In this document: piece by piece, positions 8,854 through 18,278 of the stretch | How the letters are laid out: the number at the start of each line of letters is the position of its first letter | How positions within the stretch are numbered: the first letter of the stretch is position 1 | From: Gammaproteobacteria bacterium | GTDB lineage: Bacteria > Pseudomonadota > Gammaproteobacteria > Burkholderiales > Sulfuricellaceae | Reading direction: 5' to 3' | NCBI GenBank assembly: GCA_018823025.1 | Contig: JAHJJI010000139.1 | Location: 1 to 64,000, forward strand | DNA: 64,000 nucleotides | Notes under the pieces: generated by a model | Database searches by the model: none | The model's input: only the letters and a program-made list of their open reading frames with translations | Told to the model about the DNA's origin: nothing | Made by a program: the position numbers and the translations under genes

Positions 8854-9840
8854 TCACGGAGTTAATTCGATCTCGTTCGCCAGCAGCACCAGTCCATCGC
8901 CATCCTTGTCGATCTGGCTGATTTTGACCGGCAGGTAATGGTAGTCGGCGGCGAGCCAGACTTCGGTATCTTTTTCCCCTTCTTCGCGATGCTTGCCGAG
9001 GTGCAGTGTATTCAGCACCCCCATCGGGGTTTCCAACGCTTCTTCCACGACCCAGTAGGCATAGCCATCGAGTTTTCTGCCATTGGTCATCTGCAATTTC
9101 ACGGTGCTACTCTGCGGCGGGGCGAAAGCGAGCTGGTACATGAAGCTTAACAGATCCTGGGTTCCTTCCGGCAGTTTCAGTGTCTGTTTACTGCCTCCGC
9201 TGGCGAGGGTGAGTGTCATGGCATTCCAGTCGAACTGCGCGGTATCGGTCTTGTCCGCGCCGCCCTTTCCCCGTTCTACACGGTAGTTCGAGGGTTTTAG
9301 CCCGGCCGGCGTGATTTCCCCCTGGCTTTCCTGGACGAACTTGCCAGTAGCAAACAGAGAGAACAGGCCGCTGGCTTCAGCAATGCTGGAAATTGTATAG
9401 CGTTCTCCGTCGAGCTTCCAGACCTGCTCGGCACGACCCACACGGATGCCGTTCAGCCCCTTGAATACGGTGAATCGTGTCGTTACCCGCTGCGGCATGG
9501 TGGGCGAATCGGGAACGGTCGGTTCGGGCTCCACGGCAGGCGGCGGCGTTTCGGCGAGTGGTGGTGCGGTAGTATGGGGTTGGACCTCGGGTGCGGGCGT
9601 AGCTTCCACGGGTGGAGCTGAAGTTTTTTTCACGGGCTTGGGTTTGGGTTGAGAGGCACGCGGCGGCTTGGGCTTTGCCAGCCTCGCTGATGAAGGCGGA
9701 GGTGGGTTGAGCCTGGCTTCCAGAACTGGAGCGGGAGCCAGATTGACGGGCAGGGAGAAATGCGGGCCCAACAACAAGGCGAGGTGCGCCGCCAAGGAAA
9801 GCCCCAGCACCCAAAGAAGTATTTTTACCCGATCCGGCAT
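8854..9840 (-). CDS. DUF3108 protein, membrane-anchored, proline-rich
   Basis: A 328-residue envelope protein. Residues 7-25 form one membrane segment. They are followed by a proline- and lysine-rich linker (about 40-118), reminiscent of TonB-type periplasm-spanning regions, and then a DUF3108 domain (about 120-325). The domain is thought to be beta-rich and periplasmic; its function is unknown. It follows a second DUF3108 gene by 24 bp, and the two share the pattern of IRLF/YTISSIAEASG...LFSLFATGKF versus YQLESVTAAIG...YALFMKGKI. They are therefore paralogues, one anchored and one secreted. Confidence 0.82.
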   Translation of the reverse strand: MPDRVKILLWVLGLSLAAHLALLLGPHFSLPVNLAPAPVLEARLNPPPPSSARLAKPKPPRASQPKPKPVKKTSAPPVEATPAPEVQPHTTAPPLAETPPPAVEPEPTVPDSPTMPQRVTTRFTVFKGLNGIRVGRAEQVWKLDGERYTISSIAEASGLFSLFATGKFVQESQGEITPAGLKPSNYRVERGKGGADKTDTAQFDWNAMTLTLASGGSKQTLKLPEGTQDLLSFMYQLAFAPPQSSTVKLQMTNGRKLDGYAYWVVEEALETPMGVLNTLHLGKHREEGEKDTEVWLAADYHYLPVKISQIDKDGDGLVLLANEIELTP

Positions 9841-9864
9841 GGCTTGACGTGCCCGCCCACCGAA

Positions 9865-10563
9865 TTACTCACCCTCGAAGGTCAGGGAGGTCAGGTTCTG
9901 TTCCATCTTGCCGCCATTGTGTTCCTCGACGAGGATACGCACCGGGAAGAAATGACGTTTCTTCGCCAGCCAGATTTCCGTGCCATCCTCATCTCCCGTG
10001 CGCTGCTTGATCAGGTGTATCGTCTGGAACTGCCCTGCCGGTGTGGTGATTTTCTCTTCCCCGGCCAGTTTGTAATGGTAGAGGTTGAGTTTCTTGCCGG
10101 TGGTCATGAACAGCCGGATATCCTCTTTTACCGGAGGCGCGAACATGAACTGGTATTGCAGGCTGATGCGGTCCTGGCTGCCGGGTTCAAGGGCGACGTT
10201 CTCAGTTCTGCCGTCGAAGCTGTGGGCGAGATTCATCTTCTCCCAGTCGAAATCGGCCTGGACGGTCTTTGCTGGATCGGCGGCGCGGTGATGCTCGAAG
10301 TGCAGTGGGCGCAGGCCATGGTCGGTTACCTCTCCGCTGCTGATCAGGCGGATTTTCCCTTTCATGAACAGTGCGTAGATGCCGATGGCGGCGGTGACGC
10401 TCTCAAGCTGATAGCGGCCTTCTGTTTGTTTGAAGTTTTCCGTGACGGTGCCGATTTGCTGGCCTTGTTTGGAGAGGCTGTAGGTGGCAGTAACCTGATG
10501 CGGGGTAGCGGCCAGTGCTGCACCCATCCACAGGCTGCACAGTACGGCCAATAGTTTCTTCAT
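9865..10563 (-). CDS. Secreted DUF3108 protein
   Basis: A 232-residue DUF3108 protein with a Sec signal peptide ([19 protein letters not shown], cut near 19-20). The rest is the periplasmic DUF3108 domain, function unknown, paralogous to the downstream membrane-anchored copy. The ATG at 10563 overlaps the purN stop (ATGA), which fixes the start; the open frame beginning at 10575 is four codons longer. Tight coupling to purN is a gene-order habit of betaproteobacteria and does not by itself imply a purine role. Confidence 0.82.
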   Translation of the reverse strand: MKKLLAVLCSLWMGAALAATPHQVTATYSLSKQGQQIGTVTENFKQTEGRYQLESVTAAIGIYALFMKGKIRLISSGEVTDHGLRPLHFEHHRAADPAKTVQADFDWEKMNLAHSFDGRTENVALEPGSQDRISLQYQFMFAPPVKEDIRLFMTTGKKLNLYHYKLAGEEKITTPAGQFQTIHLIKQRTGDEDGTEIWLAKKRHFFPVRILVEEHNGGKMEQNLTSLTFEGE

Positions 10564-11212
10564 TGTGCTTCCCACGGCGAGCGCAGCGCGGACTCACGCA
10601 ACGCCATATCAACGGGTTGCTGGTCTTGCAGGATGACGTTGCCATCCGGGGTGACGGTCAGCCGGTCTTCGGCAAACCAGCGGATCGCCTGGGGATAGAT
10701 CTTGTGCTCCTGTTCCAGTACCCGTGCCCCCAGCGTCTCTTCAGTGTCGCCGGGCAGTACCGGCACGGCTGCCTGGACGATGATCGGCCCCTTGTCGAGG
10801 TTGGGAGTGACGAAATGCACACTGCAGCCATGGATTTTCACCCCCTCGGCCAAGGCGCGGGCGTGAGTGTTGAGGCCGGTGAAGGCGGGCAGTAGCGAGG
10901 GGTGGATATTGATCAGACGACCATTGTAATCATGGACGAATTTCGGCGTGAGAATACGCATGAAACCGGCTAGCATGACCAGATCGGGGTTGAATTCATT
11001 GATCCTGGCGGCCAGGGCGGCGTCGAATTCCTCGCGGGTTTCGTGGTCGCGGTGGTTCAGTGCATGGGCGGGAATGCCGTGCTGCCTGGCGATTTCCAGG
11101 CCGTGAGCGTTGGGGTTACTGCTGATGACTGCGGCGATTTTGACCGGCAGCCTGGTCTCCAGGATCGCCTGCATGTTGCTACCGCGCCCGGAGATGAGGA
11201 TGACGATGGACT

Positions 11213-11216
<4 letters not shown>
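10560..11216 (-). CDS. purN: Phosphoribosylglycinamide formyltransferase
   Basis: A 218-residue GAR transformylase. It transfers a formyl group from 10-formyltetrahydrofolate to glycinamide ribonucleotide, step three of purine synthesis. The N-terminal phosphate-binding GRGSN (9-13), the catalytic NIHPSLLP (Asn, His) and the LDKGPI segment carrying the catalytic Asp are all present. The ATG at 11216 overlaps the purM stop as ATGA, so the longer open frame starting at 11273 is rejected. Cytoplasmic. Part of the purM-purN-DUF3108-DUF3108 unit. Confidence 0.95.
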
Positions 11217-12262
<1,046 letters not shown>

Positions 12263-12306
12263 GGGAGGCTCCGCGTAAATTTGTAAATTGTGGTATTTTA
12301 ACCCAA

Positions 12307-13374
12307 ATGGACACGAAACGCCTTGAAGAACTCAATCTCCGACACCTGTGGTGGCTGTTGCCGGTCGTCGCGGTGGGCGGACTGTTTTACCTGCTCAGTC
12401 CTATCCTCGCGCCGTTCCTGTTCGCGGCTATTCTCGCCTATATCTGCAACCCGCTGGTGGACCGACTGGCTGGCTTGAAAATTCCCCGCACCCTCAGCAC
12501 AATTCTGGTCATGGTGTTCCTGTTTGGTTTATTTGCCGTGCTGCTGCTGATTATGATCCCGCTATTCGAGAAGCAGGTGTCATTGTTCATAGAGCGCTTG
12601 CCGGGTTACCTTGACTGGTTCAGGCAGCATCTGGCGCCTTGGCTGAAGGCCCGGTTCGACGTGGAATTACAGTTTGACAGTGCACAACTCAAACAGGCTT
12701 TGGTTGAACATTGGCAAAGCGCCGGCGGCTTCGCGGCGCAATTCCTGCCTTCAATTAAAAGCGGGGGGCTGGCACTGGTAGGATTTTTCGTCAATCTGGT
12801 GCTGGTGCCGGTGGTGCTGTTTTACGTGCTGCGCGACTGGAACCTGATCGTCGCCCGCATCGACGGGGTGATTCCGCGCCGCTGGCATGAACAGGTCAGT
12901 GCGGTAGTTCGGGAAGTGGATGACGTGCTGGGCAGTTTTTTGCGCGGCCAAATCTCGGTGATGCTGTTGATGAGCCTGTTTTACGCGATCGGTTTGTGGC
13001 TGGTCGGGCTGGAACTGGCATTGCCGATCGGAATTATCGCCGGCTTGCTGGTGTTCGTGCCTTACCTCGGCATGATCGTCGGTCTGACCTTGGCAACGCT
13101 GGCGGGATTGATGCAGTTCCAGAGTCTGGGCGGAATGATCCCAGTGTGGATCGTATTCGGCGCAGGTCAGATGTTGGAGGGAGTGGTAGTGACGCCCTGG
13201 CTGGTTGGCGATCGTATCGGTTTGCATCCGGTCGCGGTGATTTTTGCGATATTGGCATTCGGGCAGTTGTTCGGTTTTTTTGGTGTGCTGCTGGCATTGC
13301 CTATCAGCGCAGTGCTGCTGGTGGGCTTGCGGTTGTTGCGGAAGAGCTATCTGAAGAGCAGTTTGTACCGGTAG
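12307..13374 (+). CDS. AI-2E/PerM-family permease
   Basis: A 355-residue inner-membrane protein of the AI-2E (UPF0118/PerM) family with seven to eight predicted helices: a pair near 16-45, one near 60-82, one near 155-178, and a cluster at 215-345. The large soluble segment between helices three and four (about 90-150) is typical. Members are proposed exporters of autoinducer-2 or sodium/proton antiporters, so the substrate here is unknown. MDTKRLEEL at 12307 is preferred over the open frame beginning at 12241, which would run into the divergent purM start. Confidence 0.85.
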   Translation: MDTKRLEELNLRHLWWLLPVVAVGGLFYLLSPILAPFLFAAILAYICNPLVDRLAGLKIPRTLSTILVMVFLFGLFAVLLLIMIPLFEKQVSLFIERLPGYLDWFRQHLAPWLKARFDVELQFDSAQLKQALVEHWQSAGGFAAQFLPSIKSGGLALVGFFVNLVLVPVVLFYVLRDWNLIVARIDGVIPRRWHEQVSAVVREVDDVLGSFLRGQISVMLLMSLFYAIGLWLVGLELALPIGIIAGLLVFVPYLGMIVGLTLATLAGLMQFQSLGGMIPVWIVFGAGQMLEGVVVTPWLVGDRIGLHPVAVIFAILAFGQLFGFFGVLLALPISAVLLVGLRLLRKSYLKSSLYR

Positions 13375-13422
13375 GTCGGCACAATACTACACCTCATTCC
13401 GTGGTGCATAGTACAAGTAAAA

Positions 13423-13450
13423 ACGCCCCGGAGCCGTGGCTCCGGGGCGT
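13423..13450 (-). terminator. Rho-independent terminator of the cold-shock gene
   Basis: A GC-rich hairpin with arms ACGCCCCGGAGC and GCTCCGGGGCGT and a four-base loop. On the minus strand it is followed by TTTTTAC. It sits about 20 bp past the cold-shock stop codon, and also lies downstream of the convergent permease gene. Confidence 0.85.
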
Positions 13451-13470
13451 AGCATTCAAGCGCTAAATAC

Positions 13471-13674
13471 TTAGGCGGCTTGGATGTTGGAAGCTTGCTT
13501 ACCCTTGGGGCCTTGGGTGATTTCAAACTGCACCTTTTGACCTTCTTTCAGGGTTTTGAATCCGCCCATCTGAATCGCGGAGAAGTGTGCGAACAGATCT
13601 TCGCTGCCGTCGTCCGGAGTGATGAAGCCGAAACCCTTGGAATCGTTAAACCATTTTACAGTACCAGTTGCCAT
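13471..13674 (-). CDS. CspA-family cold-shock protein
   Basis: A 67-residue single cold-shock domain, a five-stranded OB fold that binds single-stranded RNA and DNA and acts as an RNA chaperone. Both RNA-binding motifs are visible: KGFGFI (RNP1, 14-19) and the DLFAHFS region (RNP2). Length and sequence are typical of CspA/CspD-like proteins. A strong terminator follows. The 5' leader region upstream (13675-13800) is AT-rich, as in many csp genes, and may fold as a temperature-responsive leader, though I cannot show it. Confidence 0.95.
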   Translation of the reverse strand: MATGTVKWFNDSKGFGFITPDDGSEDLFAHFSAIQMGGFKTLKEGQKVQFEITQGPKGKQASNIQAA

Positions 13675-13898
13675 TTACGTAGTCCCTTGCTAATAAAAAA
13701 ACGGGAAATCCCGCGAAAATGCCTGAATTCCAAGACTGCAAACGGCGAAACCGATAGTGCAAAAAACTTGAATCCAAACACCAGAGAGTTTTTACGCCTT
13801 ATATTTTGACAAGTCAAGCGATTATTAATCTGAACGATTTCATGGCTGGTCCTGGGGTGAAGTTTGTTTCATTTTGGCAGCAAGAAATAATAAGGGGG

Positions 13899-14216
13899 TT
13901 ATTGCATGAACCGGAACGGCTCCATTTCCACCGATTCAACACGTGCACCCAGCAATACGAGAGTGCCTTCCAGTCGGTTATCGCCGGTATCGCTGAATTC
14001 GAAATGGTAGGTCCGCCGGATTGCCAGTTGCCCCCCCGTGTTACGTTTCAGAGCCAAGGAGGTGACAGTGACTGTGTCGTCGAGAAATTGGACTCCTGCG
14101 CTGTTGCAGGCGCGTTTGCCCGCATTTCGTGCGGTTTCGAGGGCGCGCAGGCCATCGAGCCAGAATCCGGCGAGCGCGGCAAGCAACAGGATGAAAAGCA
14201 AATCCGTGAAATCCAT
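13899..14216 (-). CDS. DUF3301 protein
   Basis: A 105-residue protein of the DUF3301 family. It has one N-terminal membrane anchor (LLFILLLAALAGFWLDGL), then a conserved soluble part with ARNAGKRACNSAGVQFLDDTV and RRTYHFEFSDTGDNRLEGTLVL. Function unknown. MDFTDLLF (14216) is chosen as the start because it places the anchor directly at the N-terminus; the frame could begin 12 codons earlier. It diverges from hda, which starts 110 bp away. Confidence 0.75.
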   Translation of the reverse strand: MDFTDLLFILLLAALAGFWLDGLRALETARNAGKRACNSAGVQFLDDTVTVTSLALKRNTGGQLAIRRTYHFEFSDTGDNRLEGTLVLLGARVESVEMEPFRFMQ

Positions 14217-14326
14217 CGGCGAGAAAACAGGATGAATGAAACGCTGAATCATACCCGGTTTTTACAAACCGCTGCAGGCACTGCTCAAGCTGCTAAAATA
14301 CGGATAACCTGATTTTCCGTTAAAAA

Positions 14327-14998
14327 ATGAAACAGCTACTGCTCGAAATCTCCCCCGACTTCACCCCCACGCTGGACAATTTTGTTGCCGGGCGCAATGT
14401 GGAAGTGCTGCAAGCCTTGAGCGAAAGTGCTGCTGGCGCGCAATCGGAGCGTTTTGTTTACCTTTGGGGCGAGCCTAGTAGCGGCAAGACGCATTTGCTG
14501 CATGCGTTTGTGGAGGCCGTTTCGCGGCGCGGGTTGAAATCGGTTTACGTGCAGTGCGGTGCGGCGCTGCCGGATCATCTGGAAGGTTACGACGCAGTGG
14601 CGCTGGACGATGTCGGCCAGCTGGACGGTGAGGGTCAGATCGCGCTGTTCAATCTTTACAACCGGCTGCGCGAAGGACAGGGACGGCTCCTGACCAGCGG
14701 GCAGTGTGCCCCGGCACGGCTCCCGATGCGCCCGGATGTGGTGACCCGGCTCGGCTGGGGGCTGATATATCAAATTCATGGTCTCAGCGACGACGAGAAG
14801 GTGCAGGCGCTGCACGCCCACGCCGCAAGCCGCGGCTTCAGGCTCGGGGCTGGAGTGGCGGAATACCTGCTGCGCCACTGGCGGCGCGACCTGCCGTCGC
14901 TGCTGGGTGCGCTGGATACGCTCGACCACTATTCCCTCGAAACCAAACGCCCTATCACCGTGCCACTGTTGCGCGAAACTCTTCACCTCGACGTTTGA
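14327..14998 (+). CDS. hda: DnaA regulatory inactivator Hda
   Basis: A 223-residue AAA+ protein homologous to the DnaA ATPase domain but without the DNA-binding domain, the hallmark of Hda. With the loaded sliding clamp, Hda stimulates ATP hydrolysis by DnaA and prevents over-initiation. The N-terminal MKQLLLEI resembles the clamp-binding QL(S/L)L motif. Walker A is GEPSSGKTH (48-56), Walker B is AVALDDV, and the sensor region includes RLGWGLIYQI. The glycosyltransferase gene starts 11 bp past its stop and is probably co-transcribed. Confidence 0.92.
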   Translation: MKQLLLEISPDFTPTLDNFVAGRNVEVLQALSESAAGAQSERFVYLWGEPSSGKTHLLHAFVEAVSRRGLKSVYVQCGAALPDHLEGYDAVALDDVGQLDGEGQIALFNLYNRLREGQGRLLTSGQCAPARLPMRPDVVTRLGWGLIYQIHGLSDDEKVQALHAHAASRGFRLGAGVAEYLLRHWRRDLPSLLGALDTLDHYSLETKRPITVPLLRETLHLDV

Positions 14999-15008
14999 TT
15001 CCGATCTG

Positions 15009-16082
15009 ATGCCCCATCTGCTGGTCGATCTTTCCTATCACGGTTTCGGTCATATCGCGCAGACCGCACCGGTGGTCAGCGCGCTGGCAGAACGCCTGCC
15101 AAGCATGCGGGTGACGCTGCGTAGCGGGGCGCCATACGAGGTTCTGGCACGGCGTTTTCACTGCGATTTCACGCTGATTTCAAAGGCACTCGATTTCGGC
15201 ATGGAGATGGTGGATGCAGTGGCGGTGAATGAGGAGAAAAGCGCCGAGGCATACTGGAATTTTCACCGTGACTGGAAGGGCCGGGTGGCACGTGAAGCAG
15301 AGACCATGGCCGCACTCGCGCCTGATCTGTTGTTCGCCAACGTGCCCTACCTCAGCCTTGCAGCCGCAGCCAGTGCGGGAATCCCCTCGGTGGGGATGTG
15401 TTCCCTCAATTGGGCGGATATCTACGGACATTACTGCCATGACCGGCCGGAAGCGCCAGAAATTCACAGCCAGATGCTCGATGCCTACAACAGCGCGGCG
15501 TGTTTTCTCAGACCCCTGCCCGCTATGCCGATGGAGAATTTGACAAATAGTCGCGCAATCGGTCCCATCGCCCGACTGGGACGCAGCCGCCGTGACGAAA
15601 TGGCGGCCCGGCTGGGGATCTCGAACGACGACCGGCTGGTGCTGATCGCCATGGGCGGCATTGCCTTCCGCCTGGCACTGGATAGCTGGCCACGCATTCC
15701 CGGTGTGCGCTGGGTGGTGCAATCCTCATGGCAGGTGCGTCATCCCGACGCGGTGGAACTGGAATCCCTGGCCATGGATTTTACCGATGTGCTGGCTTCC
15801 TGCGATGCGCTGTTGACCAAGCCGGGCTATGGCAGTTTTGCCGAGGCGGCCTGCAATGGGGTGCCGGTGCTGTATCTCGATCGCAAGGACTGGCCGGAGG
15901 CGCCGTATCTGGTGGAATGGCTGAAGCGGCAGGGCCGTTGCATGGAAGTGGAGCGTGCCGCGCTGGAACAGGGTGCCATTGCCGCACAACTGGAGGCGCT
16001 GTGGGCGTTGCCGCCCACAGCGCCGGTCCAGCCCGAAGGGATAGCGCAGGCCGCGGATTTGCTGCAGAATTTGCTAGACTAG
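15009..16082 (+). CDS. GT-B-fold glycosyltransferase-like protein
   Basis: A 357-residue protein with the two Rossmann domains of GT-B glycosyltransferases, similar in layout to MurG/UDP-glycosyltransferase relatives. The N-terminal motif GFGHIAQTAPVVSALAER and the C-terminal donor-binding pattern LLTKPGYGSFAEAACNGVPVLYLDR are clear. Donor and acceptor are unknown. The open frame extends back into hda, but the ATG at 15009 starts the conserved MPHLLVDLSYHGFGH. Its 3' end overlaps the convergent thioredoxin gene by 4 bp. Confidence 0.75.
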   Translation: MPHLLVDLSYHGFGHIAQTAPVVSALAERLPSMRVTLRSGAPYEVLARRFHCDFTLISKALDFGMEMVDAVAVNEEKSAEAYWNFHRDWKGRVAREAETMAALAPDLLFANVPYLSLAAAASAGIPSVGMCSLNWADIYGHYCHDRPEAPEIHSQMLDAYNSAACFLRPLPAMPMENLTNSRAIGPIARLGRSRRDEMAARLGISNDDRLVLIAMGGIAFRLALDSWPRIPGVRWVVQSSWQVRHPDAVELESLAMDFTDVLASCDALLTKPGYGSFAEAACNGVPVLYLDRKDWPEAPYLVEWLKRQGRCMEVERAALEQGAIAAQLEALWALPPTAPVQPEGIAQAADLLQNLLD

Positions 16083-16450
16083 CTGCCCTTGGCTTCTTCG
16101 GCCGCGATCTGCTTATGCACTTCAACCATGTCGAGCCCCTTCACTTGCTCGATCAGTTGCTCCAGTCCGGAGGCAGGCAAGGCGCCAGCCTCGGAGTAGA
16201 TCACCACTTTTTCGCGAAACACCATCAGGGTCGGGATCGAGCGGATCTGGAAATAGCCGGCAAGATCGGTTTCTGCTTCAGTATTGACCTTGGCAAAGGT
16301 GATGTCGGGGTGTTTCTCCGATATTTGCTCGTAGGTGGGGGCGAAGGAGCGGCACGGGCCGCACCACGGCGCCCAGAAATCCACGATCACGATATCATTG
16401 CCAATGACGGTACTCTCAAAATTGCCCTGGTTAAGGTCAACTGTTGCCAT
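16079..16450 (-). CDS. Thioredoxin
   Basis: A 123-residue thioredoxin with the active site WCGPC (Cys30, Cys33) and the conserved cis-proline in RSIPTLMVF. It lacks a signal peptide, so it should act as a cytoplasmic dithiol-disulfide reductant. The C-terminal 15 residues (EVHKQIAAEEAKGS) extend beyond the usual fold. Convergent with the glycosyltransferase gene, and divergent from the thioredoxin-like/HEAT gene at 16592. Confidence 0.9.
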   Translation of the reverse strand: MATVDLNQGNFESTVIGNDIVIVDFWAPWCGPCRSFAPTYEQISEKHPDITFAKVNTEAETDLAGYFQIRSIPTLMVFREKVVIYSEAGALPASGLEQLIEQVKGLDMVEVHKQIAAEEAKGS

Positions 16451-16591
16451 ACTTGGTTTCTCCAGAAAAATGATGGGCGCCGAGGCAAGGGATTCTAGCT
16501 TCCAGGCGCAATTCGATAAAATATCATTAAATGCTAATATGATCTACTGTCGCATCAATTCTGCTTTCGAGACTGTTGTCAGGTGAACGCC

Positions 16592-17239
16592 ATGAATCAA
16601 AACGCTATTCCCGATGCCTTGCTGTTGCTTGCACCCGGTTGTCCGCATTGCCCAGCGGTGCTGGAAGGCTTGAGCAGCCTGCTCAAGGAGGGCGTTATCG
16701 GGCGGTTGGAAGCGGTTAATGTTGCTGTTCACCCAGAGCGCGCGTCAGAACTTGGGGTAAGGACGGTGCCGTGGACGAGAATCGGCCCATTCGAACTGGA
16801 GGGCGTGCAGCCCCCCGCCGAATTGCGCCGCTGGGCCGAACAGGCCGACAGTCTTGATGGCATGGCAGACTATTTCTTTCAGATGCTGACCAGCGGCCGT
16901 CGCGCCAGGGTCGAGGAGATGGCGCGGCAGGAGCCGCCACGGCTACGGGCACTGGTGCGCTTGATGGAACGGCCGGATACCAGCATGGCGGTGCGCCTGG
17001 GGATAGGTGCGGTGCTTGAAGAATTGCAGGGCAGTGGACTCGCCGAGGCGATGATCCCCGATTTGGGCGCGTTGACCAAAAATGGCGATGCGCTCACCCG
17101 GGCCGATGCCTGCCATTTTCTGTCGCTGATTGGCGGCCCGCAAGTGGCACCGTGGTTGCGCGCCTGTCTCGATGACGAAGACAAAGAGGTGCGCGAAATC
17201 GCCACCGAGGCACTGGAAGAACTGGAACAGAATAAATGA
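16592..17239 (+). CDS. Thioredoxin-like protein with HEAT-repeat tail
   Basis: A 215-residue protein. The first about 75 residues look like a thioredoxin/glutaredoxin fold with a CPHC motif (LAPGCPHC) and a cis-proline-like VRTVPWTRIG. The last about 110 residues are helical repeats of the HEAT type, ending with ACLDDEDKEVREIATEALEELE. The combination suggests a redox-active adaptor binding a protein partner; the partner is unknown. A GTG at 16583 is also in frame, but the ATG at 16592 has AGGTGA upstream. Overlaps greB by ATGA, so the two are co-translated. Confidence 0.7.
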   Translation: MNQNAIPDALLLLAPGCPHCPAVLEGLSSLLKEGVIGRLEAVNVAVHPERASELGVRTVPWTRIGPFELEGVQPPAELRRWAEQADSLDGMADYFFQMLTSGRRARVEEMARQEPPRLRALVRLMERPDTSMAVRLGIGAVLEELQGSGLAEAMIPDLGALTKNGDALTRADACHFLSLIGGPQVAPWLRACLDDEDKEVREIATEALEELEQNK

Positions 17240-17808
17240 GCAAAGCGTTTACCCGCGAGAACGACGATGCGGAAGAGGAAGAGATCGAACCGGCGCAGCA
17301 ACTCCCGCTGGGGCTGAAGAACTACATCACCCCGACGGGATATCAGCGCCTCAAGGACGAATTCGATCAGCTATGGAAGATCGAGCGTCCGGCGCTGGTA
17401 AAAACCATCACCTGGGCCGCCTCCAATGGCGACCGATCGGAAAACGGCGATTACATCTACGGCAAGAAGCGGCTGCGCGAGATCGACCGTCGCATCCGTT
17501 TTCTCTCCAAACGCCTCGACAACGCCGAGGTAGTCGACCCAGGTGAGCGCGAGGAATGCGACCAAGTGTTTTTCGGCGCCACCGTGACGGTGTGCGGTCA
17601 GGATGGAGAGGGGCACACCTACAGCATCGTCGGCGTGGACGAGGCCGATGCCGGACGGGGCATGATCAGCTGGGTTTCGCCACTGGCGCGGGCGTTGCTC
17701 AAGGCGCGCGAGGGCGACACGGTGACGTTGCGTACTCCAGGTGGGGTGGATGAGATGGAAATCCTTGAGGTGCGCTACGTGACGTTGAATACGAATTTGG
17801 CTGCCTAG
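17236..17808 (+). CDS. greB: Transcription elongation factor GreB
   Basis: A 190-residue GreA/GreB-family factor. It binds the secondary channel of RNA polymerase and promotes cleavage of backtracked transcripts. The coiled-coil domain contains ITPTGYQRLKDEFDQLW and the acidic tip ASNGDRSENGDYIYGKKRLREID. The C-terminal FKBP-like domain ends ISWVSPLARALLKAREGD. Compared with the about 160 residues usual for GreB it has an acidic N-terminal extension (DDAEEEEIEPAQQ) of about 30 residues. Confidence 0.9.
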   Translation: MSKAFTRENDDAEEEEIEPAQQLPLGLKNYITPTGYQRLKDEFDQLWKIERPALVKTITWAASNGDRSENGDYIYGKKRLREIDRRIRFLSKRLDNAEVVDPGEREECDQVFFGATVTVCGQDGEGHTYSIVGVDEADAGRGMISWVSPLARALLKAREGDTVTLRTPGGVDEMEILEVRYVTLNTNLAA

Positions 17809-18115
17809 GGAAATACTGGGCAAGTCCAATGTAATCTTTTGCCTGTTTCCCAATATCGTCGGGTTTTCTAACACGAATCTGACCGCAACTAGGCAGAACA
17901 TGTGATCACACCTGCGCGCCTGGAGGCTGAAAATGTCGCCATTGGTTTTAACATAAAATGCGTTCTCTGGGTCGTCAATACTAAGTATATAAAATTAAAT
18001 ATATTTAGAATCAATGAACTATATTAATATTTGTTGGTTTTTCTCAGCCTATCCAGGATGTCTTCCGTATGAAACCGTCGAGGGGACGGTGTTGTGAAAT
18101 ATTGCCCCTTCCATG

Positions 18116-18133
18116 GTGTCGGTTATTTTTACG
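18116..18133 (+). promoter_or_regulatory. GTGTCG box 1 (predicted enhancer-protein site)
   Basis: GTGTCG-N7-TTACG, about 80 bp upstream of the -24 element of the first PEP-CTERM gene. It has the same spacing as four other copies found only between 18 and 26 kb. The position fits a sigma-54 enhancer-binding regulator; PrsR is the natural candidate for PEP-CTERM genes, but no such gene is in this window. Confidence 0.55.
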
Positions 18134-18196
18134 TTTGGCACGTACCTAGGCGGTTATGTTGTTGTAACTATATGGTTTATATTAATAATTATTTTG

Positions 18197-18212
18197 TGGT
18201 ATGCCATTTGCT
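18197..18212 (+). promoter_or_regulatory. Sigma-54 (-24/-12) promoter, first PEP-CTERM gene
   Basis: TGGTATGCCATTTGCT matches the consensus TGGCACG-N4-TTGCW, with GG and GC correctly 12 bp apart. The predicted start is near 18223, giving a leader of about 55 nt before the ATG at 18279. Confidence 0.65.
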
Positions 18213-18278
18213 CTTATTGCAGATAAGAGGATCCACATCTCTTAACACGATAATGCAAGCGTGAAAGGAGTAATTAAA

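Larger units (their letters stand above)
17809..18278 (+). other. AT-rich intergenic leader of the first PEP-CTERM gene
   Basis: No gene seen. An imperfect hairpin directly after greB (about 17808-17851, arms GGGAAA/TTTCCC and GGGCAA/TTGCC) may be a terminator but has no T-tract. Base composition falls sharply compared with both sides. It carries one GTGTCG box (18116-18133) and a -24/-12 promoter (18197-18212), entered separately. A Shine-Dalgarno AAAGGAG lies at 18264-18270. Confidence 0.6.

Noticed and set aside
14778-15008. Upstream extension of the glycosyltransferase frame
   Set aside because: It lies inside hda in another frame; the conserved protein starts at 15009.
18136-18151. TGGCACG followed by TAGGC as an alternative sigma-54 promoter
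   Set aside because: The -12 element reads GG where GC is required; the site at 18197-18212 is far better.
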